From assembly GCA_030867875.1 (NCBI GenBank), contig JAOWCC010001634.1, positions 99,303,321 to 99,367,320 of the forward strand: 64,000 nucleotides of DNA, read 5' to 3'. The stretch is from Actinernus sp. WN-2022. Its lineage: Eukaryota; Cnidaria; Anthozoa; Actiniaria; Actinernidae. A program made the position numbers and the translations under genes. The notes below the pieces were generated by a model. The model saw nothing but the letters and a program-made list of their open reading frames with translations. It did no database searches and was not told the DNA's origin. Each line of letters starts with the position of its first letter. Within the stretch, counting starts at the first letter, position 1. Positions 10,407-22,303 of this stretch are shown piece after piece.

Positions 10407-11460
10407 GGCTACAATTTCACCGCATTATGGGCTTAATCTGCATACTTATTCAAATGCAAATTAGGTCATGTACAAAACCCCAGGACCGTGGTATGATAAT
10501 CAGTTCTTCCTTTTGTGCTTACACAAACAAGGTCAGTGATTCGAGGTCATTTTCTTTTTGAGTTCTTTCTTGTGTCTTCTTTCTTTTTCAGTTCGGAACG
10601 ATTGCAGAATACCCCACCACTTGGTTCATTAATAATGCATTTTCTCAAATTCTCATACAAACCCTGAAATTCAAATAAATCTTACCCATTTTCAACTCCA
10701 AATCATTCATAGAACGAGTCTAAATACACCTGAGCTATTGTTTATTTTTTAAACGAAAATATTCAACCCAATTTTTTTCGAAAATGCTCTCATACAATTT
10801 TTTTAAACTTTACAGTCTTGAAGGCCTACATTTAGACTACAAGGAACACTAGGTCGTTTTAAAAGTTTAGGTCTAGATTTCGAGAAAATTGATGATACGC
10901 TGTGTTGGTATGGTAACACCGATGTCAAACAAACCTACATTTTTGGAACGTTTATTCTACTTCTAGTAAATGGGTGAAGTGGCTAGCCCGACCGAGCTCT
11001 GACAGTGGAGAGGATATGGTGCGTCCCAGGAAAATCCAGGGGAGCCACCTTAAACCATATCGCCAACAATTTAACATTCATTTCTTTATTTGCCACAGAT
11101 ATAAATACCATGATTACATGAATATACGGGGTTGCAAGTGGCGAGGGAGCCCAAATAGAAACCATTAGGCTTATGTGATTTTGGGCTACCTCTTTGACAA
11201 CTGATTGTATTAAAAACATTTCAGGAGCGGCGCGAAAGAACATGTATGGTAAAAAAACAAGCATAGGACTAGTATAGACTAATTAAACAAATAAATAAAT
11301 AAAGTTGAGAGAAAAAGGGACGGATTCAAAGATGGGAGAAAAGATACATTTTCAGTTTCGTCTGAAACAAGGAAATGATCGTGGCATTACGAATGTCGGA
11401 GCTCAGCGTGTTAAAGAATTTTGGACCCTGTTAATTAGCAGAAAACTGTCTAATTTTTGT
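10407..11460. other. Intergenic with dispersed repeat
   Basis: No gene recognised. 10603-10737 recurs in reverse complement at about 18110-18260 (shared blocks TTAATGAACCAA/TTGGTTCATTAA, ATTCATAGAACGAGTC and AAATACACCTGA), so it is a dispersed repeat present in opposite orientations on either side of the LINE nest. Confidence 0.5.
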
Positions 11461-11466
11461 TCTACG

Positions 11467-11649
11467 TTAAGGAGCATAAAATAGACTACTTCTTGTATAG
11501 TGACTGTGTACTTGATTGGTTCGTAAAATTGAATTCTCAAAGCTTCGAGGAAGTAAATTGTTTTTATACGAATACATAAAATTTCCTACATGAAATAAGT
11601 AGATATGTTCGAATTTCAGGAACGTAAGCTCCTTCAGAACCACGCTCAC
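11467..11649 (-). pseudogene. CR1/L2-like LINE, 3' coding fragment
   Basis: The minus strand reads LKFEHIYLFHVGNFMYSYKN followed by LLPRSFENSI and TNQVHSHYTRS, the typical C-terminal region of CR1/L2-type RT proteins. It continues the minus-strand copy found at 12249-12660 and is separated from it by an opposite-strand insert (11650-12248). Confidence 0.7.
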
Positions 11650-12248
11650 ACTCTGAACCTATTTTAAAATCACTAAATCTGCTTAAATTTACTGATATTG
11701 TTACTCTCCAAATTTCTTGCTTTGTATTTCAATGGACTCGTCATTTAACTCCTATTTCTTTTGAAAATACTTTTAAATATGTCTCCTGTGTACACTCCTA
11801 TAGTACCCGTCAATCTAAGAATAATAATCTATATTTGGAATCTGTTACGACTCAATATGGATTACGATCGCTTAAAATTATTGGACCTAAAACATGGAAT
11901 TCACTTCCTTTGAACATTAGAGATGTAAACTCTCTCTCCTCTTTCCGTAACCTTCTCTTCAGTCATTTAATAGATAACTATACTCACACTAACTGATTAT
12001 ATGTACGTGTTATTTTCCTACTAGAGAAATACTATTTTATAAAAAAAAAAAACTGTGTTTAAACTTGATCGCATTCTTTATAAAATAATTAGCTTAAAGG
12101 GTCATCCTCTCGATTAGCTGTGCTATTTAGGGCGGCCCTTACTCAATTGTGTACTTATATTTGTAAACTAACTTGTTCAAAACTGTAAGTAAATGTTATT
12201 ATCATTAATATTTGTATTTGTATAATCCTGCTATTTTGTACACATGAG
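11650..12248 (+). pseudogene. CR1/L2-like LINE 3' end, opposite strand
   Basis: The plus strand encodes TDIVTLQISCFVFQWTRH, then TQYGLRSLKIIGPKTWNSLP and a stop near 11995, followed by about 250 bp of 3' UTR ending in an ATAATAAAATGAATGAAAAAG tail. It is a 5'-truncated insertion lying inside the minus-strand CR1/L2 copy. Confidence 0.7.
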
Positions 12249-12660
12249 TTAAATAATAAAATGAATGAAAAAGAAAAAAATGAATGGGTCGGTGTGCACG
12301 TCAAATGCCTCCTTGTTAATGATTCTAATTGCACGTTTTTGAAGCATAACAATAGGATTAAGGTTGAATGGATACGTTGAGCCCCAGACCGTAATATTGA
12401 AGATATGGATATACAAGAGAATAGTATAAAGTACGTAAGGATGGAAAGGCAAAACCTTGATTTATATATAATTCCAACTGATTCAGAGAGATTTTACTGG
12501 CAACGTGGGAAATATGCGGTTTCCAAGACATATGATCATCCAAAATTACACCAAGGAATATGACCTCTTTGACCTGATCGATCCTATGATTAGTTATAAT
12601 AATAATCTTTAATCCATAAAACACCGATAATGGTACATAGGATACACTACAAGATAACTT
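12249..12660 (-). pseudogene. CR1/L2-like LINE RT fragment
   Basis: Minus-strand translation, with frameshifts, gives QVKEVIFLGVILDDHMSWK, RTLYYSLVYPYLQYYG and WGSTYPFNLNPIVMLQKRAI, standard blocks C-terminal to the RT domain. Its upstream half lies at 16815-17090; the larger LINE at 12660-16815 separates the two. Confidence 0.75.
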
Positions 12661-15600
12661 CAAGAATTACTAGTACAACTACTAAATACAATCAAAATAC
12701 GATGGCAATATTCTGCAACTAATTTCATAGAAGAATCGTCATGCATATTCAGAAGATATAAAAACAGATCTCTTGTGTTAAGCAAACGAAACGAGGTATT
12801 TCGGTTATGCAAATTATCCAAGAACTCATTCCTTAATTTCACAAACTCTTCATGGGTACATGACATCAAATAATGACATTCATCGCCGACCTCATTCAGG
12901 TTACATAATGTACATTTACGATCTTCATAAGGAACCTTAGTATAACGACCAGATTCAACCGGTAGTCTGTGCGCTGATATTCTCAATCGTGTTACAGCCT
13001 GTCGATAATTAACGTTTCGAATTTCTGTCAAATATCTTTCAAACCCGAAGTTAGTCTTGACATGGCTGAAAGTTCGGAGTTTACCACAAGTACGACCTTG
13101 TTGAATCTGGTCTTTCCAAAATTTAGTAAAAAGGTTGTGTAACTTCGCTTTCAGATATCTGCCTAAAATTGGTAGCTGATTCAGTGGTATGTTAAGGTCA
13201 GTTAATGACCTGAGTTCACACCAATTTAATAGATAATTTATAAATACCACAGCCTGATGGTTAGAGCGAATACAAACTCGTGCAGCTTCACCAACGAGTG
13301 TGGTATCATAAGAACTGTCTGTAATGCGTACCCAATACTTTGCCACTGGGAGGAAACTTGTGCAATTAAGGGAACTCTGCCTAATTCACCATAAATTGCC
13401 AAATTGGTAGCTTTAGAATGGACCCCCAAAATACGCTTGAAGAATTTTAGTTGTAATTTTTCTAAATTACTTACAATCTTAAATAATTTTTGCTTAAAGG
13501 CTTCGAAAGACGACATTTTCCCCAGCAAATACACGCCCCATATTTCACATCCGTATAACAGAACTGGGACAACCATCGAAGAGAAAAGTTTTAGTAACAC
13601 TTTAACAGGAACATTCTCCACGTTTGACATTTTCTTCAAGATCCCATTATATGCTCGTAACGCCTTATTATAAAGCGTTTTCATGGCAAGTTTAAAATTA
13701 CCTCTGAAGTGAAAAGTTATCCCAAGATATGTATATTCTTCTACACACCCTAGTTCAGCGTCCCCCAAAAACCACTTGGACGTTAGATATACCCGTCTTT
13801 GAGCCTGTGTCCCAAATATCAAAATTTTTGATTTTTTCAAATTGACCTTTAGCTTCCATTTCCGAGTATATGACTCCAACTTCCTAAGACAGCATTGCAA
13901 TCCTGACTCAGACTCCGATAAGAGTATCAAATCATCAGCATATAAAAGACAACTTAGTTTAGTATCACCAAGACTCACCGGATTACATATGGATGTGAAC
14001 AAATTTGGTATATCATTGATGAAAATATTAAAAAGCGAAGGACTAAGATTACATCCTTGTTTAACACCGATATGCGACTGAAAAAAGGGTGTGATGCCCT
14101 GTTCTAGCTTTACTGCTGATTTAACCGATGAATACATACTTAAAAGAATACCAACAAATTTCCTACTACAACCATATTTAATCAATTTAAAAAATAACCC
14201 CTCCCTCCAGACACTATCATAAGCCTTTCGAAAGTCAATAAAACAAGCAAATAATGGTTTATTCCTAGATTTATAGAAATCTATCAAAGTTTTCAAAACT
14301 AGCAAATGATCCGATGTTCTAAAGCCATGCCTAAAACCTATCTGAAACTTATTCAAAATGTTATTTTCCGCCAGGAAGAGGTTAAAACGTTCATTAAGAA
14401 TTAATGTGAAAAATTTCCCCAAACAACTACTAAGGCAAATGCCCCTATAATTACTGGGGTCACCTTTACTCCCGGACTTATGGAGAGGCACTATAAAACC
14501 TTCCGACCATGCACTCGGGAAGACACCGCTAGATAAAACCATATTAAAAAGTTTAACGAAATAAGGTGCTAAAGTTGCAATCGAAGATTTAATTATCTCA
14601 TTAGTCACAGAGTCACTAGCACATGCCTTGTTATTTTTGAGTCTCTTAGATAATTCACAGACCTCTTCCACTGAAATCGATTGATCAAGAATTTCATTAC
14701 TTTTGACGGCCCAAAAGTGAAAATCCTTAACGAAAAGAGCCTCGTTGCTAATGTTCTCAGAAGAAAAATTAACTTTGTTCAGATCCTTGAAATAGTTAAA
14801 CCACTCAGCAGATTAAATATCTCCGGAAACACCATTAGAATGATTCTGTTTGATAGAGTTTACGAGATTCCAAAACTCTTTCGGATTAGATTCTGACAAA
14901 ATTTGGATTTTATCCAAAATTTCACTATGAAAATTTCTCTTTTGCCTCCTTATCAACCTTTTATACTCCTTTTTTGTTGCAAAGAATTTGTGCCTCAAAA
15001 AGGGATCATTAGGGTATTTCGAGAGTAAGTTACCTAAATTTTGTAGCTCCTTTTTAAGATCATGACAACTTTTGTCAAACCACTTTTGTTTTTGTATCCG
15101 ATTCGATTTTGATTTACCTGTCCGTTTCCGTTTCTCAGGTATCACTTTTCTAGCTACGTCAATTATTACTCCTGTAAATTTGTTTACAACAGAATCAATG
15201 TCCAAACTATTTTCATCTGATGAAGAAGAAAACAAAACGTCCAACTTATGAGAAACCTCATTAGAGTTAAGAGACTCATGTAACGCTCCCTTAATATCTT
15301 CACTCCATCGAAAAGACAAAGGATGCGGTTGCAATTTAACCGTATTATCCAAAACATTCGGAATTTTAATCTTCATAACAAATGATAAAAAGCAATGATG
15401 AGAAAATTCTGTGAGGGAGGAAACTGAAAAATGACTTATAAACGGAAAAAGATTTTGAGACACAACGGCATAGTCAACCACACTAGCACCATTGTAAGTT
15501 TGGCACGTGAATTGACCAGTGAAATCTCCCTTTGACCTTCCGTTTAAAGCGATCAACTCATTTCCACAACACAGTTCTGACAGAGATCTCCCATATGCAT

Positions 15601-16198
15601 TCACTTGTGTATCTTTGGAGTTCCGTCGATCAAGTATAAACGGCGTATTCGGCAAGTTCAAATCATCATCAATATAGTCATTCAAATTGCCCATTCTGGC
15701 ATTAAAATCGCCACATAAAATCACTTCGCCTAAACTAGAAAATTTATAAATGCTATTTTGGAGAACTTCAAAGTGGTCCAAATCCAAACGTTTCTCCCTG
15801 GAGGAGTTTTGAGGTGGAATATACACAGTGCAAATAAAAATATCATGCGGTAGAAGGAAAAAACTCTTGTCTAATTTCCACCAGACAAACTCATCACAAC
15901 TTTCTTGATCCAAGAATTTAATTCCCTTACGGAGGGACGACTTGACCAAAATTGTGATACCCCCTGAGTTTCTGCGAGCATTCCTCGGTATTTTCCTGCA
16001 TTTAGAAAAAGAAACGTATCCGTCTATATTAACTTCACTACCATCAGTCAACCACGTTTCGACTAGCGACACACAATCAAACTTTTCAATTGTTGATAAG
16101 AAATCAGAGTCATTAAGCTTTCCGGACAAACCCTCGATGTTCCAGGAACAGAACCTTAGAAAATTCTTGTTGACAGGCATAATAAGAGAAGCATTCAC
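12660..16198 (-). pseudogene. LINE ORF2: APE endonuclease + reverse transcriptase, decayed
   Basis: Reading the minus strand from 16198, the N-terminal part is an APE-type endonuclease: CSWNIEGLSGKL, SLVETWL, LCGDFNARMG and the terminal FSHHCFLSF box. A single in-frame TAA at about 14813-14815 interrupts it, after which the same frame continues (SAEWFNYF) into a reverse transcriptase with FRKAYDSVW, IGVKQGCNLSPSLFNIFIND and LLYADDLILLSES. A frameshift near 13350 moves the frame into GEAARVCIRSNHQ and a C-terminal CCHC finger CTLCNLNEVGDECHYLMSC, with the stop at 12660. Proteins of this type nick target DNA and prime reverse transcription there. One stop and one frameshift in about 3.5 kb make it defective but fairly young. 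It is inserted in a CR1/L2-like copy. Confidence 0.85.
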
Positions 16199-16336
16199 CC
16201 ATAACAGTCAACAAAAGATAACATAAAAAACAAGTTAAAGGAAATAAACACCAGACACAAAAAAGCAAACAGAAGAACGAAAAAAAAAAAAACTCAATGA
16301 CCACACTATGAAAAGTTAATCTAGAATTACAATATA

Positions 16337-16815
16337 CTAAACAGGTACCCTGACCTGCTGCTGGGGGAAACCAAACTGTGGAGTATAAAACCCAATCCCT
16401 GGTGGCATGGGAGGAAACGGAACTTGTTGCTGATTGAATGTGGGCAGTGGTGCATTTGACTGTACTAACAGTTTTAGAGTGCTAGCTATTTCAGATAATT
16501 GATTCTGCACCTCTACCATTCTTGGCGAAATCCTAGTATCAACTGACCGTTCCTGTTGCTGTTTTACCATTGCGACCCGTGGACGTGATTGATGATCCAG
16601 ACCCCTGTCACGTGGCTGTTGACTTCTCATCCTTGAGCGAGGAGAGTCTCGTCTTGGACGTAACACAATACCTAGCGCTCGACGTATGCCACTTTTTAAA
16701 TTCCCTGCAAACACTGGAACACCGAATTTCTTATTTAAATGTTTTGCATCATAGAATAGGGCTTTGTCCCTTAAGTTTCCGTTGTCCACAAGAGTGACAA
16801 CCGGAAAGTCAATTG
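16337..16815 (-). pseudogene. LINE ORF1 C-terminal fragment, 5'-truncated
   Basis: The open frame 16837-16337 is a chimera. Its first codons (MVFKPRQ) belong to the older CR1/L2 RT copy, and the rest (about 160 codons) is the tail of the ORF1 of the LINE whose ORF2 follows downstream. It is basic (RRALGIVLRPRRDSPRSR), with a short possible coiled-coil (VEVQNQLSEIASTLKLLVQ) and a Pro/Gln/Phe-rich tail. It is 139 bp upstream of the ORF2 start. The junction near 16815 is the 5' truncation point of the element. Confidence 0.55.
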
Positions 16816-17090
16816 TTTGCCTTGGTTTAAAAACCATATAATTGGATTTCTTTACATTGATTGACAGCTGATTACAGTCTTAAACCATACAGATAACTTG
16901 TTCATTTCAATGGCAATTGTATTCATCAGACATGATAAAAAAATAGATTGGTGTCATCAGCAAATAAAACTAGTTCAAAAACATTTGAGGCATTACAAAG
17001 ATCATTAATGTATATCAAGAAGAGCAGCGGGCCGCGGATTGAGCTGGGATACTCCACACTTATTACTCGGGCAAGGCCTTCGGCCGGCAC
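16816..17090 (-). pseudogene. CR1/L2-like LINE RT core fragment
   Basis: The minus strand reads GPLLFLIYINDLCNASNVF and VLFADDTNLFF (RT motif FADD), then after a frameshift MNKLSVWFK and KKSNYMVFKPRQ. This is the 5' partner of the fragment at 12249-12660; the intervening LINE was inserted between them. Confidence 0.75.
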
Positions 17091-19566
17091 GAGTCTTAAA
17101 TCGCAAGTGTTTGTTTTTTCTTCAAGTCGAGCTTTTTCGCCGTTAACCAATCAGATTACACATACAGGAGCCCATTGTTCGATGGACAATATTTCCCGAG
17201 GGAGGGCTAGTGGAGGGATTAATCGACCTTTCATGAAGCGTTGCAGTATATTTGATGGAGGATGGACAAGAAAACATACAGTGTGTTAAGAAATGCGAGT
17301 AACAAGAAGTATCAGACGTTTTGTTAATAAAAACAGCTCCTGCATTGCTCAACGCGGATCTTTTTTTGTTCAACATCTACATTTCGAGGCGGGTGGTGTG
17401 AAGGATGAAAATATTACCCAGAGGTCTAATTCGATGAGATTCAGTTTCTCGCTCGCTGTCCATCGAGGCTTCGAGTTTTCAGGTGAGTTTTGCATGTTTT
17501 TTTGTATTTTGCATCTTGTACTCAGTACTTACACATCACTTACATTAGTACACTGTCATTCATACAGTCGTAACTACGACGCCAGACAGTTCTAAGGTAC
17601 AAAAATCTCTTTACGAGTACTTTTGAACTTCAGTGAACTCAAAAAATACTCATAACCGGGTCATAAGAATACTAAAAAAATACTCATAAGAATACTCAAA
17701 AGAATACTCTCAACTGAGATACAAATAAACTGTCAGCAAAGTGATAATTGGTTTCTGCATTTTTTGCTATACACAAAGCAAGTATTAAACTGCAATATAC
17801 AACAATTTTGTGATCCTTGATCACACTTCTGTTGACATGATACTTGGCGATTTCGGCACTTTCTCAGTGTAACTGTAAGCATGTACGTTCTGAAATTGTT
17901 AAACTTAAAGCAAAAGTACACTTGCAAACTTCGCTAAATTCTCCATTAAGTTCATGTGCATTTATGTTGAAATCCCGGCGCTTTCTCAGTGTAAGCATAT
18001 TAATAATTCATTTTGTCAAATTTTCATACAACCAACCATTTAAAATTGCAGAATACCCCTTCCGCTCAAAAGATCGCTTGAAAACTGCGCTAAATTCTCC
18101 ACTTTAGTTCAGGTGTATTTAGACTCGTTCTATGAATGATTTTGGGTCGAAATGGTTAAGTTTTTTTATTATTTCAGGGTTAGGTTCCCAGAAGGTTTGT
18201 ATGAAAAAGTTGAGAAATGAATTATTAATGAACCAAAGGAGGGGGTATTCTGCAATTACTCCCTGTGTGTGTTAACAAGCTTATATTGCCTGTCAAAAAC
18301 CAATAATATATTTACACACCCATATTTTTATATTTGCAGGCATAATAATTATTCCCACTGTTGTACGGTACTTCCCAGTGAGGCTGGCCTTAAGTGAACT
18401 CCTGTAGTGTTCTCCAAAAAGCTGATTCAGTCCAGAAAAATGACCAGCCTGCAGATTACATATATCCATGTACAAGGCACATATTACCAGTTAACCATAG
18501 AACTTTGTACCAATGCACTGAACAAATGTTGCTCTGAATTTTGAACATCACAGGACAATTAACTGTTATATATGTAGATCTATATCAATGCTACATGTAT
18601 GTATCCAGTCTTCACTAAGGTGCTGGAAATGAAAGCACCTATTTGGAGATGGTACATCTCTGCAGTTGACAGTGGAAGTAGTTGATAATTTACAGCTAAA
18701 TAACTTTTCAGTGACATTGAGGGGAATTGTACCCTGCACCATTGTATTTCCCTATATCATGCTGTATGCCTTAATCAAGCTAATGAACTCCAAATCTGAT
18801 TCAGAAAGTCCAGAAAAATGACCAACAAGGAACATCATATTACCAGTTCAGCACGGAACTTTATACCAGTTCATTGGGAGCACAGCTGCATGTAGTTGAC
18901 AATGGATGTAGTTGGTAATTGACAGCTAAATAACTGTTTCAAATGACGTGGAAGGGAATCTCATACACTCGAAAATAAAAACTGTGGATGGAAGGACCCA
19001 GGTAAAATAGAAACACAGAAATAGTTACTGACAGCTGTAATCTAGGAAAACCATTCACCTGCTTCAACAACACCTGAGTTTATGATCATCTACATTCTGA
19101 AAGAACTGTTATTGAAAGGAAAGTTTATAGACATGATAAAATGTAACTGCATAACTCCTCTACTGATAAGAAAATGTTTGCTTTAAACTCAGTCAGCATA
19201 CTAATTTTGATGTGATCTTTTGTATGGTGGTATTTTTAAAATTCAATTAAATAATATTTTACATACTCAGACACAATCATTTATCGTTTATAACATTGCT
19301 AATATATGTGGCACCAGCCTAGTCCCAGGTATTGTGGCTGGGCTTTTTTCTGATTGTGTTAACAGATCCCAGTGGTTTGTACTGGTTTGTGACATCATGG
19401 CTCATTCCAAACCTGTACAAACCACAGGGATGAAATCAACCCAATCACAAAAATTACCAAGCATCGCACTTATAGATGGATATGGCCCGAGTATAGGCTG
19501 CATACAGCCTCTTGTTACTATTAAATAAGAAACAAGTGCCATTATATCCAACATATTGTAACCTAT
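17091..19566. other. Intergenic, one weak exon candidate and diverged repeats
   Basis: No gene is firmly supported. A strong donor-like CAG|GTGAGT at 17482/17483 ends an open stretch beginning about 17293, but the peptide is not recognisable. 18110-18260 is the reverse complement of the repeat at 10603-10737. Segments around 18417-18730 and 18790-18990 are diverged tandem copies of one another (shared GTCCAGAAAAATGACCA and ACAGCTAAATAAC blocks). Confidence 0.45.
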
Positions 19567-19570
19567 TGGC

Positions 19571-19726
19571 AGGGCCGGCGGAAGCATTTTGGAAGTGGGG
19601 CGGCCGAGCGCCGAAGGCGCGAGAAATTTTACATATTTTTAAAATGATTACGTCAGCTAAAATGTCAAACTTGGCCGAAAAAGTGGGGCGGCCGCGGCCG
19701 CCCCAGACACCCCTGTTCCGCCGGTC
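19571..19726. mobile_element. GC-rich MITE-like repeat
   Basis: The ends AGGGCCGGCGGAAGC and GTTCCGCCGGTCT are inverted and the interior contains GGGGCGGCCG at both sides. The overall form is a short non-autonomous element of about 155 bp. Confidence 0.5.
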
Positions 19727-19750
19727 TTGATTGGAGAAATAATTCTTCAT

Positions 19751-20062
19751 CTAGTCAAGGGCCAATCCGCGGATACCATAATGCTCAAGTTTTTCAAACA
19801 AAATCTCATGGTTCATAGTATCGAATGCCTTAGAAAGGTCAAGAAAAATTCCCACTGCATATTTTTTCTGGTCGATCGCTGATATTATTTTATGAAATAA
19901 ATGTAATAGACCTAAAGAGGTTGAATGGGTTTTCCTAAAACCGTATTGGTTTTTAAACAGAATATCATATTTATTAAAATATTTATGGTTACCGGATACC
20001 TTCAGGGTGCGTTTCCAGTCTAAATTATGTAGCGACTCGAGGAAACATCGTAGATAAATCAT
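19751..20062 (-). pseudogene. LINE RT fragment (CR1/L2-like)
   Basis: The minus strand encodes KNQYGFRKTHSTSLGLLHL, VGIFLDLSKAFDTMNHEIL and LEHYGIRG, the fingers/palm part of a non-LTR RT with the F-D-L-S-K-A-F-D block. Both ends are truncated. Confidence 0.8.
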
Positions 20063-20106
20063 CCATTAAAGCTTATAAAATTGGCTACAAGAATAAATAA
20101 AAAGGT

Positions 20107-20574
20107 TTGAAAAAGAAACTTCGCTGGACGTTTCTCGTGGAAAAATCAATATGTGACGCTTAATTCCCTAATCGTTTTGTTATTATTTTGTGTCGCAAGT
20201 TGAGGCTTCCATATTCATGCTAGTTCTAATATTTGTAAGTATAGGTTTCCAGTAAAGGTTTGCAGAAGCAATGGGAGGATGCATTATAAGCGAGCTGTAA
20301 AGCTGCAAGGAGAGCATGAAGTTTCTTAGTATAGGCACGCATATGCGCGATCGATCGTATGTGAGTTGAAATTGAGCTCGGGTTTCGCCAAAGGTCAAAC
20401 TTCTCTTTCTTTATGCTATAAAAAAACCTAAATTCCAATTCGGGCCTGGTTTATTCAATGGCCCTGTCTTGGGAAGGCCCCATAACGGCTCCCTCTACAT
20501 CAATAAGGGAAGCGTCACATATTGATTTTTCCACGAGAAACGTCCAGTGAAGTTTCTTTTTCAACCCCCCCCCC
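20107..20574. mobile_element. Foldback element with about 60-bp inverted arms
   Basis: The left arm (TTGAAAAAGAAACTTCGCTGGACG through TGACGCTTAATTCCCTA) is mirrored at 20505-20574, ending just before a C-tract. The motif GATTTTTCCACG(A/G)GAAACGTC also occurs near 22955, where a diverged short palindrome with ATCGATTTTTCCACGGAG spans about 22948-23036. Confidence 0.65.
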
Positions 20575-20637
20575 CCCCCCCCTAAGAAACGTCAGAGGGA
20601 TTTATCGATTTTAGGCGACCATTGCGCATAGCCTTAT

Positions 20638-20993
20638 GTAGTACCACACCGCGGCAAAACGTTATGCGCATGCGTGTTTGCTATTTCTTGTCGGCGCGCG
20701 GCCGCCCCCAGTTTCAAGCGAAAACTGAAATGAAACAACAGGCACACACCAGTGATTTTAAAATTTCTGCTTAAATGTATCCATTTGTGAACTGTTTTGT
20801 CAAAAAATAAGAAAACTACTTAAAAGACTTTAACAGGTTGAAGTTTCATTAATTTGTAATTCACTGTGAGTTTACTAAGTTATAAAATTATTTACTAAAA
20901 AAGTTGAAACCTTCCGTAATTTGTATTTGATAGCGGAGCCTTCGTTATTTTGGCCAGCGGAGCATACCGTTTTGCTGCGGTGTGATGTAGTAC
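20638..20993. mobile_element. MITE with GTAGTAC ends
   Basis: The inverted ends are GTAGTACCACACCGCGGC at the left and GCTGCGGTGTGATGTAGTAC at the right, differing only by a 2-bp indel and a few substitutions. The interior is AT-rich and non-coding. Confidence 0.65.
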
Positions 20994-21634
20994 TGAAGTT
21001 GGGACTATATATCTATGTCCCGGCATCAACCGATAAGTGACAATTTAACTCATGGGGGTAGTGTTGAGTCAGGTGAGGAAAGCTGTAGAATAAAGTTCTT
21101 TGTCTATTCAATTATTCTTTTGTTAATATATTCGACAACAGAACGAATAAAATATTATTTTAACGAAAAGCCCGAGGGAGCCCGGCCGTGTGCTAAAAAC
21201 GTAATAACTAAATCATGGGATATGACTTGACAACGCGGCCTTCGGCACCTTCCTTCGGTGAGACTTCGCCGAAGAATAATCGGTAATTTTGTCCTGCTCT
21301 GCTTGTGCTCTTAGAATACTGACTGTCAAGAGACGCAAAGCTAAGCTCGGCACACTAAAATCTTTGAGAGCTGTTTTGAATCGAGTCTTGTGTCTCTCCA
21401 GTCACTGTCGTATTGCCAGACGTAAAAGCAAACTTGAAAAGCTCATAAAGAAATACAAAGAAACATAAAGTAATATAAGGTAATATAAGGTAATATATAA
21501 AAAAACTGTTGTCAAACTCTGTGAAGGGACAAGCTATTGTTGAACCAGAAGCTGACATTCAAGTGAAGTGAAATGAAATGAAATGACGAAGGTACGTTTC
21601 CAAACTGGATCAATATGGGAAATGTCTTGTGCAC

Positions 21635-21781
21635 TATTGGTGGGGTGCAACCCACCCCAGAGATTCAAATAACAAAGACGTGGTCGCCATGTTGGATGAA
21701 CTAACAAGAGAAGCTAACGAGAAATCCTTTGAAAAAGGGAACCAAGATGGCGGCGATGACGTAACGTGCACCCCAGCAATA
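21635..21781. mobile_element. MITE, GGGTTGCA family, copy B
   Basis: The ends TATTGGTGGGGTGCA and TGCACCCCAGCAATA enclose GTCGCCATGTTGG and CCAAGATGGCGGCGATGACG. Same architecture as the copy at 4656-4803, and it shares the block AGAGATTCAAATAACAAAG in reverse complement. Confidence 0.7.
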
Positions 21782-22213
21782 GCAAATATGTAGGGCTGTT
21801 ATTGGAATGCATTCGATGTATTTAAGACCTAGAGAGTATCGTGAATGCTTTAAGTGCAAGTTTTGGAGTACTATGTTGTTATTGTTTTACATACGATTGA
21901 AGGTGAATAAGTGCAGCTCTTCTCAAAGTGGAACTCGAATCGAAATGAACTAAGATTTTTCACCGTGAAACCGATATGTGAAATCTCTCAACCTCATATA
22001 AACCGACAAAACTTTGCCGCGAAAGTCCGTGCAAGAGCCACTTAATCGGAATATTTGTTAGTTTATTTCTAGTAAATAAGTTGATCGTTAAACAGACAAA
22101 CGGCCCGGACAACCCATCGAAGTGTGAATAAAGTTTGAAGTAAACATGCCAGCGAGCCTTTGAAAACTTTAGTTTTAATAGTAGCTGATCGTTAACAGAT
22201 AAATAACCTGCAA

Positions 22214-22303
22214 GCAGAGCCTTATTTTCTTTGGTTTTTTAATCTCCTTCCACGGAGAGCGAAGTGGAAGGAGATTAGAAAACCGAAGAAAATAAGGCTC
22301 TGC
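22214..22303. repeat. Palindrome (90 bp)
   Basis: GCAGAGCCTTATTTTCTT at the left is mirrored exactly by AAGAAAATAAGGCTCTGC at the right, with an inner arm CTCCTTCCAC/GTGGAAGGAG. A compact foldback without coding capacity. Confidence 0.65.

Noticed and set aside
13404..14081. Plus-strand frames inside the LINE
   Set aside because: Shadows of the minus-strand RT frame.
17293..17482. Possible exon ending at a strong CAG|GTGAGT donor
   Set aside because: The donor is good, but the peptide is unrecognised, there is no acceptor or partner exon, and two other frames are interrupted. Kept only as a remark.
19454..19750. 98-codon minus-strand frame with GVWGGRGRPTFSAKF
   Set aside because: It is the translation of a GC-rich MITE-like repeat, not a gene.
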